This document shows positions 23,736 to 35,178 of a DNA stretch of 64,000 bases, piece by piece. The translations under genes and the position numbers were made by a program. The stretch is from the NCBI GenBank assembly GCA_963978905.1, contig OZ022258.1:41710591-41774590 (forward strand), read 5' to 3'. Numbering within the stretch: the stretch's first letter is position 1; every line of letters begins with the position of its first letter. This DNA is from Trichostrongylus colubriformis. Taxonomy: Eukaryota > Nematoda > Chromadorea > Rhabditida > Trichostrongylidae. The notes beneath the pieces were generated by a model. The model was not told the origin of the DNA and made no database searches. It saw only the letters and a list, made by a program, of their open reading frames with translations.

Positions 23736-26535
23736 TTATCCATAAACCCTTGGACCTTAAACGAATTTTAACGGTATTGGTTGCTCCATTTTAGAAGAAT
23801 TAAGCCAGAAAAATGCTCACCAAAGCGTGGTCCAACGGGCACGGGTCTCACCACAACTGGACGTGCAACAAATGGGCGTGGTCCTTAAAAGTGATCCATC
23901 GTGACGCACTAATACTAGTTATTAACGTTGATGTTGAAATTTAAATTTGGGACTATGCATACAAAGAAGGTGCATGAATTTCATGTTTGTATACACCCGA
24001 TAGGCATATGAAAGCATATGGAAACATAGGAAAGATATGCCATTCATTCATTTTAAAAACTAGCTCAGCTCAACACTTTTGGCAATTTTCAATATCGTCA
24101 AGTTGTGGTACATCTTCAAGCAGTGATATGAGGGATGTGACTTGTACACCAAGGCCTCGAATCTGTACACGATCATGAAACTGCTACGCCCTTTTATCAC
24201 ATGGTGGAAATAAGATTTTATTTCTTTCCGTACTTGACTTTGTTCTGGATGTGAAATTGAGAACACCTTTGGATCTGCACATGATCAAAGCTACAAGGAG
24301 TACACATTACAATAAACGGGTTAAAATCGCCCTTCTGAAAAAAAATCCTCTTCACTCTTTTTTTGACATTCGCAGAACGGGAGCCAGTTATATGCTTCAT
24401 GTGGGTACCTCTATACAATGGAAAAACCGTTTTCCAAAAGCGCGTCATGACCTAAAAGACCTCTCTTGTGAGCCTTGTCCGAGAGTGAATAGCTGGTGAA
24501 AGTACAATTGTGCTGATAGCAAAAGCACTTCCTTTGCCGTGCGCGTTGACTCGAATCAGCTGTGATCGGTTGCAGGGAGAGGGTTATGAGGCTGCAGTGT
24601 TCGAAAGAAAGCTAGTGTGGGTTCGATGGCATAGCTGAACGCTCTATAAGGCTTGCATGAATGAATTGTTATCTATTAACATGTTATCGCTCTTATAGGA
24701 GGCATCTTCGCTACAAGCTTTTTTCTGGAGTCGTCACTTAGTCGTGATGTGCGGTGCAAGTATTTCGTTCATCATTGTAAGCGTGACCAGCATGATCCGT
24801 CTTTTAAAGACTGAACGAAGACGATCAAGAAGTGGCCCTCCTTCTGGCAGGACTCCAGACGACCGTGGGCTGTCTCAAGCGCTCTTTCTATTTCTTTAAT
24901 CACCTTATCGTTCTTGTTTTGATTGTTTTGATTGACCTTGTCGAAAACCACTGCGCAGCGTTTCTGTAGGTATATCTATGAATGAGTACGTTAAGGTTTG
25001 ACAGATTCACTGAACGACCTTGGTCGACCCTGGTACTGTACGGTGATACCGACCCGATGGTGTTGAGAGCAGCTGTTTAAAGACACCGGAAGGGGGTAAT
25101 TTTGGCTTACGGTGGAACAGACGTAGTGTGGACGAGTTTAAGTGGCCGCCATAGCACAAACTCGCCAATTTGACGCCTTGGCATGGTGCCAAGCCAAGAG
25201 AGATGTTTCTATTATAAAGTTTTTCTTTCATTTTACTTTTTCCTTTGTTCTTTCTGCGCTGGGAATCATTTGCTACAACTAACGTTGGCCCTCGGCCCGT
25301 CTCCTACAGTGGACAACTCGGAAAGTCTGTGTTTGGATGCGAATTGTATGCAAATACACACCGCAGCGTCGCGCTTTCAAATCCGGGTTTTTTCACCGAT
25401 TATCGCTTTTAATTAGTGTTCGTTACAAAATGCTCATTTCATTGTATCTTCCTCTTGTTTCGGACCCCTTCCGGTTCCTTTAATACGATGAGCCGCTGTA
25501 GCCACTGCGAGGAGAGTTTCGTGACAGTTATAGTACTTTACAGTTCTTATGTACATACTCAAGCCCCTGACAAAAGACTGCTCGAGAAAATATGACGCTG
25601 TGACGAGAACGAATAAAGAAGCGGTCTATCACTTACATAACTACTACGTCAATTTCAGAATGGAGACTGTATTGGACCGGCTGGAGCTGGGCGAAAACTC
25701 GTAATCTCTTGGGTCATTACCGCGCGCTTTCGGGTGGGTACCCTTACGTCAGGATGGCGCACTACGGCATGTCGCAAGCGAAGAAATGCGCACGAGCTAA
25801 AGGCGCCATGTTGTTGGGTCCCGAAGCGATTAGAAGTCAACTGCGTATCGCGCCCCTAGCATTACGTTGCAATCGTTCTGAGACCCAACTACCACGGCGC
25901 GCATAGCTCGCACACACTGTGTCGCACTCCGCTCGTCGTCGTGCGGCATCCTGATGTAAGGTTCCCCGCGCTTTCTAGTGGGGAAACAGCACGAGTCAGC
26001 TGTAACCGGACATCTGCATCAACTCACGAAAAGAATGGCCCATGCAGTACAGTCATTCCTGAACCTTTTACCAGTTATCCACTTTGATGTCTGTGTGAAA
26101 GCATGTGCACATACTTTTTCTTAATAGCTCTTCTAAACGTCTCTTATCAGGGATGATCAACTCGAACTATATCCTTCAAGGATGACGGTAAACCATAAGC
26201 GTTCATTTTTTTACTTGAAGGGGATTTCCTGCACATTTACACGATATCATAACTAATTGCAGTCAGGGCACTTCATCGTCTTCGAGCCTTCTGTGCAAAT
26301 AACATAACTGCCATAACTTTTCCATTATAGTTTATAATGCAACTTTTTGCTGATTGTTGTGTAACCTTGTACTGTCCACCTCTTTTTCCAAAGAGATCTC
26401 AGCGAATCCGATAGATAATCGAGTAAACAAATAAATCTTTACTTGTGCAATGACTAGCGACTTACCAAACTGAGCTGCAGCTGTGCCCACGAGTGCCAGA
26501 AGGCATAGAGCTATTGTGAACAATCGAGCAAACAT
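23736..26535 (-). CDS. Secreted Pro/Arg/Val-rich peptide A (3 exons)
   Basis: Minus-strand exons 26535-26466, 23883-23821 and 23755-23736. Introns are 2582 bp (GTAAGT to TTTTAAG) and 65 bp (GTGAGC to TTTAAG), both phase 1. Exon 1: signal peptide MFARLFTIALCLLALVGTAA, cut before Gln-Phe-Gly. Exon 2: GPRPFVARPVVVRPV then PVGPRF. Exon 3: GPRVYG and TAA. The mature peptide would be about 29 residues, with Arg and Pro spaced every three to four residues and no Cys or acidic residue. The final Gly could be converted to a C-terminal Tyr-amide. Gene B (29329-31228, opposite strand) has the same exon plan and matching sequence in every exon, which strongly supports both models. I do not recognise a named family. 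A cationic proline-rich antimicrobial-type peptide or a neuropeptide-like precursor are the likely roles; this is inference. TTAAG acceptors are weaker than usual. Confidence 0.82.
24170..24475. repeat. Dispersed repeat family V, copy 1 (in intron 1 of gene A)
   Basis: Matches 62795-63100 along its length: GGATCTGCACATGATCAAAG, GGGTTAAAATCGCC, CAGTTATATG and AAGCGCGTCATGACCT. An inverted partial copy lies at 61755-61880. Confidence 0.7.
25075..25490. repeat. Interspersed repeat family Y, copy 2 (in intron 1 of gene A)
   Basis: Same order of blocks as 7869-8345 (AGACACCGGAAGGGGGTAAT through CGGTTCCTTTAATACG), with roughly similar spacing. Confidence 0.7.
25725..25970. mobile_element. GC-rich inverted-repeat element (in intron 1 of gene A)
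   Basis: GGTACCCTTACGTCAGGATG at the left end pairs with CATCCTGATGTAAGGTTCC at the right. The GC-rich interior contains many CG dinucleotides (TCGTCGTCGTGCGG). It resembles a MITE; no ORF is supported. Confidence 0.55.
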
Positions 26536-26552
26536 CGTCTGTGATTATGGAT

Positions 26553-26560
26553 CTGAAAAG
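26553..26560 (-). promoter_or_regulatory. Probable trans-splice acceptor of peptide gene A
   Basis: CTTTTCAG on the minus strand, 17 bases upstream of the start codon at 26535, with no upstream coding exon visible. Confidence 0.5.
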
Positions 26561-27604
26561 ATGCGGAAACGAGGTGCTAAAGTGAGAATACATTTGAGAT
26601 ACAAGTAAAGATAACATCTCGTTGCAGAATTCGGTGTTGGAGGACTTTCCCCAATGCTGGTGAGTGAAAATACGCAAATCTATATGATTTCAATTGCTTT
26701 CATCTCGCAGACACAATTGTTCCTTTCACATTTCGTCCTTTGCATGAGAGAGGAATTGGTACGCGCTACACATTCTGAACGTTAACGAGGATGTCGGTGC
26801 TAGACAGAATTCACCTATCTTTCGCTCTTAATTTCCTTCACAACATCTCCCACCACCAGCTATTATACATCTAATGCTTTATTAGCTAACTCGTTGATCT
26901 TTTTGGCATTTTTTGATCGGTATCCTATAACTGATTCGGTCTAAAGTGTTGGTTCGCTCTAACCGATAATAAATCTCAATCCTAGTAAAGCGACGATATT
27001 TGCCATGCTTCATTTTCGGACATTCTATTGATCTGTGTTCCATTGGCTTTGGCTTGTCTCATCAAATAGACGTCGAACTTGAAAGGGATGACACAGGAAA
27101 CGAGGAGTAGTTGTAATCACCCAAAGAATTCAGTTCATCTCCTTTGAGTGAGGCAAAGAGAGTAACTAACAAACTAGTGAGAGAAGCTGTGAGTAAGGAG
27201 GATTGAAATCAGTGCTGAAAGGCGAAAAGTTTATATATGCTCATTTGACACAAAATGATGGTACACTGCTTTGTTTATTATGCTTGGTGCCATGCGCAAA
27301 ACAAAATAAACTGGTAAGGCTGCACTACAACAGGATCATTCTGCCAAAACATTATCGCTTTGCAGACAAACTTACGGTAGTGAAAACACGCAGGGCAAGG
27401 AAAGGTGGCCGTACAGTTGGTGCGGCGCAAGTTATCAATGCGATCTCCTCAGGAAGAGGGCACATTGGTAAGAGAGAAAGTCGCAAGGTAGCGTTTATTC
27501 TCTGACACCTCAAACGGAAGCTGAAACATCCGACTAGAAGTCTGGCTAGGGCACGAAAGGTATTGTCATGGGAATCCTTCAAAATAAATCGCGAAATATA
27601 GGTC

Positions 27605-27847
27605 TGCCACTGAGGCAGTTTGAATGCAAAGGCCGCAAAGTTTAGCTTTGGCAGCCCGCTGACCTGCCGCCATGGCCACGTCCATACCTTGCAGTGCCGT
27701 TGGCAGGTCGTGACTGCTTGTCTCTGCGTCTCCATCTATACCACGCCATGTCGTCGCCTGTGTCGTCTCTGCACCTCTCCCATGCCTCTCTACCTCGCTA
27801 TGTGAACGCAGCACGCCCTGCCAGCGCAAAGTATGAACGCGACCTAC
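27605..27847. mobile_element. GC-rich MITE family Z, copy 3
   Basis: Contains CATGCCTCTCTACCTCGC and CACGCCCTGCCAGCGC and ends AAAGTATGAACGCGACC, as in the other copies. It lies between the divergent peptide genes A and B. Confidence 0.55.
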
Positions 27848-27849
27848 CG

Positions 27850-29300
27850 AGCTGCTAAACAGTAGAAGTTGGTAGAGTTACAGCCGAAGACGACTATCAC
27901 CATGCTCGACATACAATCACTAAAGTCCCTACATTGCTGCTATTATGAAGAGTAGTTATTTAGCCCAGAATTTACCCTGTTTCCAAATTAAATAATTAAC
28001 TAATGCGTTGTACTTTAAAGGATGTATACATATATGCAACAACACACGAAGAATACAAGTCGTGTTCGCTGGTACAAAAAAAGGTGGGACTTGAAGGCTG
28101 ACGTCCACCTAAAAATCCTAAAAGCACCAAAAGATTTGACATAAGTCAAACACCTGCTGAAGAGAGTCTCCTTCCCAAGGTGGCAAATACGTTTTTCTTT
28201 GGGAGAGCTCGTAGACTGACATACGTAATGTATCCCGTTAAATTACTGCAGTAATGCCACTGTTTTAGGCACAGCCGTTAGTTTGTTTTGCACATTGTAG
28301 GAGTAAAACAGTGTAGTGAAGCCTGAAGTAGTTGACGTGTGTCTCACTACCGGTTTATGTAGGGTCTCTACTTACATTCGCACAACATACTACCGCTCTG
28401 CTCCCTTAAACATATAAGACTTTGTTTATATAAGTGGTAGCAAAGTTTCATACCAGCCAGTCTTCCTATATATTTAGGTACTATATGTTGCTCTATTTCG
28501 TCACTCTATCTCCAGTCTTTAATCCAATTTATGTCCGCTGACGGTGCTAGTAGCGGGTCGAACAATTAGTACACATTCAAATGTGATGAAGGATTCAAAC
28601 TATGCCAAAATTTCCATTTTATTCCATAAAGGGTTGTAACATATTTATCTAAGCAGAATAGCGCCAGCCCTCAATCTGAGTGAACTCGAAAAATTTTTTT
28701 CACAAAATGCAACCCTTGAAAATGTATTGAACTTTCGAAAGAAAACAGTCGTTGTTTTAAATACTTCTATCATGAAGTTTTTGAGTGGAATGTCATCCCA
28801 CGTTTGACACAACCAACGCTTCAACCCCGTGTCTTGAATTTCAGTTTTGAGCAGTTTAAAGCTGCGTTCATCTAATGAATCAGGGGCGAAAGTCGGTTAA
28901 TATATGTATCAGCAGAGTGTGCAGAATTACTGAAAACAAGTATTACCAGCTTTTTGGGATTCTGTGATGGGGGAGCTTGTACTCTAAACGGATGATATCT
29001 ATCTATTGCATCTCTCTGTGGAAATTAGCTCGATTTCTATCACGAGCAGTATTTAAGTAATCATAAATTTGCGCTCTCCTTGATGAATCTGAAGAGCTGT
29101 ACCTTAGCCGAATTTTCACTTTTTCGCGTGAAACTTTGCATGCTGTTCTTATTAGGCAAATACTACATAAATATAGAAGGAACAAAGAAACCTATTTCTC
29201 CGTGGACGATTCTCTAATACAGCAGTGACATCCAGCATTCCACATAACTACGTAATCTGCCCTTATTATAATTGAGGTCACTAATTATCAATTTTTGTTT
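27850..29300. other. Upstream region of peptide gene B, no gene seen
   Basis: AT-rich with short frames only. A small block near 29112-29145 is shared with the 2700-2765 repeat. Together with 26540-27600 it forms the region between the two divergent peptide genes and could hold their promoters. Confidence 0.3.
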
Positions 29301-29304
29301 TTTA

Positions 29305-29311
29305 ATTGTAG
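29305..29311 (+). promoter_or_regulatory. Probable trans-splice acceptor of peptide gene B
   Basis: ATTGTAG preceded by a T-rich tract, ending 17 bases before the ATG at 29329, the same spacing as the acceptor of gene A. Confidence 0.45.
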
Positions 29312-29328
29312 ATTCCCTGTCGGAAACG

Positions 29329-31228
29329 ATGTTCGCTCGGATGTTGGTATTCGTCCTAACCTTGCTGGTCCTTGTGAGTACAGTAACAGCTCAGTTCTTT
29401 GGTAAGTGACCAAAACCGTTGCATATACGGCTTTTTTTAGAACTGGTCGATGTGAATTGTTGCCATCCCACTCACTGGCGTCCACTTCCATACGAGTATC
29501 TGTAACTCCGTGAAGGCGAAAAGGAATCATCAGGAGTAGCTCCAGAAAATAGAAGGCATATCTGGCTAAGGATATCGTCATTTTTTTAGGCTCCATCAAC
29601 GGCAATGTTGTACAGGGGGTGCCAAAAAAAAGTAATTTTGTCTCGTACACTTTCACCCCGCTTAAGTCGAACAACAGCAAATTCTGTTGAGGTATTCCAT
29701 CCCCAGATTCAAGAGCAGACCTCACTCTATCACTATACTCCGTAGCATCCTTCTGCATCAGCAGGAACGGGAGCGAGGAAATGGTGAACAAGATGTGTCA
29801 CCTCAATTGAGCAAAATCCAAAATTTCGTCGCCCTCGTTCGCAACCTTGCTGAGATCCGTTCACTCTGGGTACCTAAGGGGATCCATACTGGGTGGTGTT
29901 CTTTAGGATCCCGTTTTTTCTGGGTTCCCAGCGCCCTTCGTTTCCAAGAGCCAAAACGTGCACTTACCACTGAAACTCCTCCGGAGGCGGATTTGGGCAT
30001 GAAAATGATACTTCGGATCATAGCAGCCTTGTCCAAGCAGCAGAGGCTCTGTGACTTCCATGAACCGAAGGGCCAATCCTTAGGGAGCTTCCCACAAAAG
30101 ACCTACCATGGAACCCGGCTCCACTGTTTTAAGGGGACCTTGATACCGTGGGTGCTCCGAAGCCCGACTGCGCCGCTTAAAGGTTCTATATTTTATGAAA
30201 ATGAAAGTAGTGAGTCTCAGCTTGATCCTGCTTTTAGAGGAACATTTCGGAAATATTTTGCCCCAATACTTTCATTTCTTTCGTTTCCCTATGTTTTGTA
30301 TAATTTGAAGATGTGAGCCGTGGGCAAAGTTACTTTTTTTGGCACCCCCTGTAGTCACGTTCAGTAACATAGCTATAAGTGCTGGTTCATAGGCACAATG
30401 AGGAAAACTTTGAAGAGAGCACCCAGAACACGACCTCCAAGCCATCCCTTACTTTTCGTTTTGCAGTAATCGCTTGGACGAGTCCTTGTTTGAACGATGT
30501 TTTAACCAATCCAACTTCTGAACTATCTCGTTATCGCAGTCGGTTACAAGTCCACGAAGTTCCTTCCGTTGCTACCATTTACATCGAATGACGGTTGGGT
30601 CCCCTCCCCTCCCCCCCCCCCTCGGGTTGTGGTCTTTTTAGGATTCATGCATTCACTCTCGCCTACAGTAAGCGCCTGAATAGGTCCTGGGCACGCCTTT
30701 GCGTTTGTGGCCAATTCAAAGTGTTTGCCTTCAGACAGGCATTCCGCGCGGAATGGGTGCCTCTGGCTCGCATATCTGCCTCCCCAGCTTGCATGCATCG
30801 CGTTACACGTAGCAAGCCGCGACGACAACTTCGTGATCGGAGACCATTGTCATTTGCATGGCGTGATGACTCAGTTCGAGTGTCTTGTCGCACATCTCAG
30901 AAGTACAATTCACGCGTTCATCAATCGGTTCACCTGTCGGCGGGACTCGACTACTTGAATTATCGTCGCTGTGCCCTCAAAGTAAAGTAGTGTGATCAAT
31001 GGCAGACAAAAACAGTGTGAGACAACAATGAGTTTTTCAGCACGACGTCCATTTGTTGCTCGTCCGGTTATAGTAAGGCCTATTGCCCGTCCAGTCGTAG
31101 TAAGGCCTGTCGTTGTTCCGCGACGCTTCGGTGAGTACCATATTTCTCATGCAGCCCTTCCGACAGCAGATAGCTTAGTGCAGTTGCAATTCATTTTTCA
31201 TACTTTAGGCCCAAGGATCTATGGATGA
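29329..31228 (+). CDS. Secreted Pro/Arg/Val-rich peptide B (3 exons)
   Basis: Exons 29329-29401, 31041-31130 and 31209-31228. Introns of 1639 bp (GTAAGT to TTTTTCAG) and 78 bp (GTGAGT to CTTTAG) are both phase 1. Exon 1: MFAR plus a hydrophobic signal peptide ending TVTA, cut before Gln-Phe-Phe. Exon 2: ARRPFVARPVIVRPI, ARPVVVRPVVV, then PRRF. Exon 3: GPRIYG and TGA. The mature peptide is about 39 residues with nine Arg, six Pro and many Val. Compared with gene A, exon 2 is 27 bp (nine residues) longer, an extra ARPVVVRPV-type repeat. A terminal Gly suggests amidation. AATAAA follows at 31282. The 740-bp TIR element at 29613-30351 sits inside intron 1. It is arranged head to head with gene A. 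Role unknown; the composition suggests a cationic antimicrobial-type or signalling peptide. Confidence 0.85.
29613..30351. mobile_element. 740-bp TIR element, copy 2 (in intron 1 of gene B)
   Basis: Flanked by TA, starts CAGGGGGTGCCAAAAAAA and ends in its complement; 739 bp. A 209-codon frame at 29687-30316 (non-ATG start) is not preserved in copy 1 at 15743-16482, so I do not call a gene. Confidence 0.88.
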
Positions 31229-31281
31229 GCAGTGCAATGGTGGAGATGGTTGAGATGTAAATGCAAAATTGTTCCCTTATC

Positions 31282-31287
31282 AATAAA
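31282..31287 (+). terminator. AATAAA polyadenylation signal, gene B
   Basis: Canonical signal 54 bases after the stop codon at 31226-31228. Confidence 0.7.
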
Positions 31288-31611
31288 GTTCACATTTCAC
31301 TTGTCACTTCTGAATGGGATAGTGTCTACTGAAGAGTCGAAGAAAGCTTAGTAAGAATAACCCGGCTATATAATCTGACTCAAAAACAGCATATATGGAA
31401 CGCTTATTAGTGATTATGGGAGATAGACGGAAGCCCACAGGGAAACCTGAACCCAAAAGGCTAGAATGAGATCAACTGACTCATCGTGTTCGTGTAATGG
31501 GTGGTTCTAAAGAACAGTCATCATGTGACGCTTGCTATTTTTTGCCTTTTCGCAGGTGGGAGGCAGAAGAAGAGTGCCTTTTTTCAAGTATTTACTAACT
31601 TTTACTACTTA

Positions 31612-31880
31612 ATCAGCGTTAATCAATCCCTTATGTGGGATGGGCCACGCTAGTTCAATTTAGAAATGTGGTGGCAGGTGAATGCGATTTGGCTCATACA
31701 ATGGCCTACGCGGCCATTCGATGTACAAGTCGGCGCCTTCATGCTCCCGGACGAGGCTGGTACCAATTCACGTACCCTAAAGGGAGGCTCGGTTGACCTA
31801 GCCGGGCGTTAATGCGAGATTTGATCGCTGCACCATGAGAGTGAGGTGCGCGCTACTTGTCACTACACCACCCTCGCGTG
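31612..31880 (-). mobile_element. tRNA-derived SINE, copy 2
   Basis: On the minus strand the high-coordinate end has a Pol III A-box-like stretch (GGTGGTGTAGTGACAAGTAG) and a B-box-like GCGATCAAATCTCGC, followed by a unique tail. The body matches 32495-32772 over about 260 bp. Confidence 0.65.
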
Positions 31881-32494
31881 GACCTGAGAAAGCACGGGTT
31901 GCAAATGGAAAAAATCTAGTGAGCATAGACTACCTTCATCTGTTACTGTGACTCAAGATTTAGGGTATTACAACCACTTAAAAAATAATGGTAAAATCAC
32001 TGTAGAAGAAATAACGTGCTCCAGTTCTCCAGTGCAAGAGGCTTGGGTTCGCAGCGAATTCTCCCTTCAAATATCATCCCAAACCTCAGGCACTCTACTA
32101 ATATATTAAATGTTGATTCTGATTCACATTAATTCTTCCCATTCGAACGGAGTCAGTTATATGCATGCCTCCAATGAAGTTTAAAGAACTGCTGTTCCGG
32201 ATGTTTACAGTAATACATGATACGTATGTAAGTAGTACATGATACGGTACTATGTCGCTAGGTAGAATGTGATGGGGAGTCGTGTGCTGATGTTCTTTTT
32301 TTGATAGGGATAGTAGTATTTTCCAAAAATTGTGCTTAGCAATGCTTCTTCCTGCCCGGAACTGGTTTCCGGAGCATGCGAGTGGGAGCGACTCCATCTG
32401 CGGCTTGTTTACTTACTCACTATTAGGTTGAGCCTTATAAGTCATATAGCACATATACTCGGCATAAACTATAAAAGGATAAAGGATAAAGTTT

Positions 32495-32772
32495 TTGGCT
32501 TTAACCAATCCCTTCTATGGGATGCGCCGCACATTCTAGTTCCATTCAGAATCGTGATGGCTGGTGAATGTGATGTGGCCTGTACAATGACTTGCGGTGG
32601 CCACCCGATGTACAAGTCAGTGCTTTTATCCTCCCAGACGAGTCAGGTATCAAGTCACCGAGCCCGGAGGGATGGAAGGCTTGATTGGCCCGGGCGGGCG
32701 TTGATGCGGGATTTGATCCCCGCACCATGAGAGTGGGGTGTGCGCCACCTGTCTACACCACCTCCGCCCCGG
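32495..32772 (-). mobile_element. tRNA-derived SINE, copy 3 (best preserved)
   Basis: The minus-strand head reads TGGTGTAGACAGGTGG (A box) and GGGGATCAAATCCCGC (B box), spaced as in a tRNA. The body matches 31612-31880 (CAATCCCTT-TATGGGATG, CGATGTACAAGTC). The boxes are the clearest of the three copies. Confidence 0.7.
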
Positions 32773-32774
32773 CA

Positions 32775-34080
32775 TAAACTATACACCATCATTTTGACGT
32801 ACTTTTAAAAGCCTCACAAGTCAAAATTTCACTCAAAAAGGTCACATGAAAAATACGTTCCAGAAAGCGACAGGTCATTTTGGGCCATCCAAAATATTCA
32901 AAGCATTCGCTCTGAGAATGACAAAGAAATTTGATGCGGTCCTGAGTAAAGAAGTTACAAAGAAAAGCATAAATCGTACTTATGGAATGCTCATAAAACG
33001 CTTTTAGAATTAGCTCACATGATGAGATAGTTCACTGATTCAATTACATGCAAAGCAAAGTAAACTCTTTGGACGTCCTTCGGTAACAACAAAACATTTA
33101 TGGCGCTTGCTTTGTGCCGAAAATCAGTAAGAGTTCACGATAAACTTTCAAAGTACTACTTTGATGGCAAGAAGTGGCACACTATAGGTTCTTATTCATG
33201 CATTCACAAATTTCGCGTACTTCAGAGAAACATCCTTTTGATGTTTTGGCTTTGACATGTGAGATCTCGCCTCCCGTGATGGAGAGACATGATTTATCGG
33301 GGCGAGTTGAAGAGATTGTAGCCGCGTCTCAGCTTTTCATGACATCAAATGATCACCGTTTTTTCATTCTTTTTTACGACTTCCATCGGACGGGGTGTGC
33401 TACTGGATAGACGGCGCTTTAGTGGGCGGAATCGAAACATTTCGCTTTGATATCGAAATCGTCATGTCTGTTCATCTGAGGAAACACTGTGATGATGCAT
33501 CGGAAAGAAATTCGAGGAAATCGAGGCTTCTCCAAAGATGCAAAACTAGCTGTCAAAATTTTTTACCACATCTTCATTTCCAATTGTAATCGGTTCGACC
33601 TGACTTCAACGACAATATCCGTACATTGTGCTGAAGAGTTCAATAGTCACGCATTGCTGATAGATACTGATTAACACGAAAGGAGAAAAAGAGAATGAAA
33701 TTCCATTATGGTACGGTAAGTGAGTTTCCACTGCCGTCAGAATAGCTACAAATTGGCCCTGCGAAGGTGAAACAGGCTTGACTGATTGCTGATGAACTGG
33801 ATATCCGTAGTACGCGTACCTTCAACAGGCTGGTATCGTTTGTAAGCCGGCGTCAGAGCTAATGGAAAGGTAGTGAGGCAAATTTGACGAGCTGGTTTCC
33901 GAAGTCCAAACAATCATAGGTGACCCTCGGTTTCATTAGCCGACTGCAGTAAAGTGGCGCTTTCACGGCTAGTTTCGTAACAGACTATTCTTCAACAGCA
34001 CTTTGCCAAGAAATATATGAATGAAGTTATAATCTGATTTTAAATGAAATCTAAATCTGACAAAGTGAGGTCTGTCTTGA
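32775..34080. other. Stretch without recognisable gene
   Basis: Overlapping frames between 33174 and 33674 have no shared family motif and no consistent splice structure. Nothing firm. Confidence 0.3.
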
Positions 34081-34086
34081 GCCAAT

Positions 34087-34118
34087 AATCAGAGGAATCG
34101 TGCACGATTCCTCTGATT
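34087..34118. repeat. Perfect 32-bp palindrome
   Basis: AATCAGAGGAATCGTG followed immediately by its exact complement. No spacer, so it can form a cruciform or be a footprint of an inverted duplication. Confidence 0.9.
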
Positions 34119-34949
34119 TTTTCCGCATTTTTTTCCATTGCCCACATATTCATGCTGTAGTTGCATAAGATAGGGCTAAATGCACGCTTTCACGCTAAGA
34201 AACGAGAACCGGGTCGAGAGAGAGCCTCTTCGAAATGACCTCCGACGAACTGGGGCGTCCGGGAGGCGGAGCCGCAAGGGTTCTAGGAGCAAAGAAGCGA
34301 CGGTCATGTGGCCAGGGATGCAGAGTGGGAAGCATATAAATTTTGAGCACGAAAAGTTGAGCCGCTTTCCCCGCCGACAGCTTTGAAATGTTGCTAGGGG
34401 GAAACCCAAACAAGCTGCTGTACTTTCAAAATTCTTGGTTGGTTCCACGTCGGAGCAAAAGGAAACTTCTCGGTTCTTCTGCAGTTTCTTTCATGGGCTG
34501 TATGTATCACAGTGATTTTTAGAGAAATTGGAAAAGAATTTCGGTTGGCGATTTTTTTTATCTCTGCGATGGATGTTAAATCACCCGCTTACCTATGGAA
34601 GTGAAAGACAGGACGTTTGCGTAGACCATGCCCATGCCAAAGTACATCTGTTAGCATAACCAGCAGTCCGTACTTGCGTGCGACCAGCTACGTCGTTTTC
34701 TTTTCCTATGAGAAAGAGATCCACTTCAAAGACACATTCCACGATAACCAGACAGATCGGCTTACCTCTTTGGGGGAGTAGATCCTTGAGTAACTTTCCA
34801 AACGGCACCTTTTTTCGCGCCACCACTGTGCGCTAAAAGAGCACTGCTACACCTGCTTGGACCCACTCTGACGTCACCCATTTCGCCCAATTGGTCAATA
34901 AAGGAACTCGAGTGGGTGGCGTCAGAGTGCATTCGAGCAGGTGAAGCAC

Positions 34950-35080
34950 TGTGATAGCGCCCGTGGCGAGGGGAAAAAGGTGCAACCTGGGTAGTTACCC
35001 AAGGATTTACTTCCTCAAGAAGGTAAGTCGTCCTATCTGGTTATCGCGGAATACCCCTTCAACAAACAGAGGACAGTTTG
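34950..35080. repeat. Short interspersed repeat family W, copy 2
   Basis: GTGGCGAGGGGAAAAAGGTGC, then TTACCCAAGG, then AAGAAGGTAAGTCG, parallel to 13270-13385 and 36850-36970. Confidence 0.45.
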
Positions 35081-35178
35081 TACAGAGGACAATTTGTTCT
35101 TAGGAAAGCCTCACTCGCAAGTGGTCCTAATCCAGAACAACTGTTCAGCAACAGCTGATGGAGGACGAGCGGTTTCTA

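Noticed and set aside
29687..30316. 209-codon open frame (+), longest in its area
   Set aside because: Lies wholly inside the 740-bp TIR element; the other copy (15743-16482) has stops and shifts in the same frame, and the start is not ATG.
30595..30990. 131-codon Arg-rich frame (+)
   Set aside because: Located in intron 1 of peptide gene B in GC-rich repeat-like sequence; open on both strands, as compositional artefacts are.
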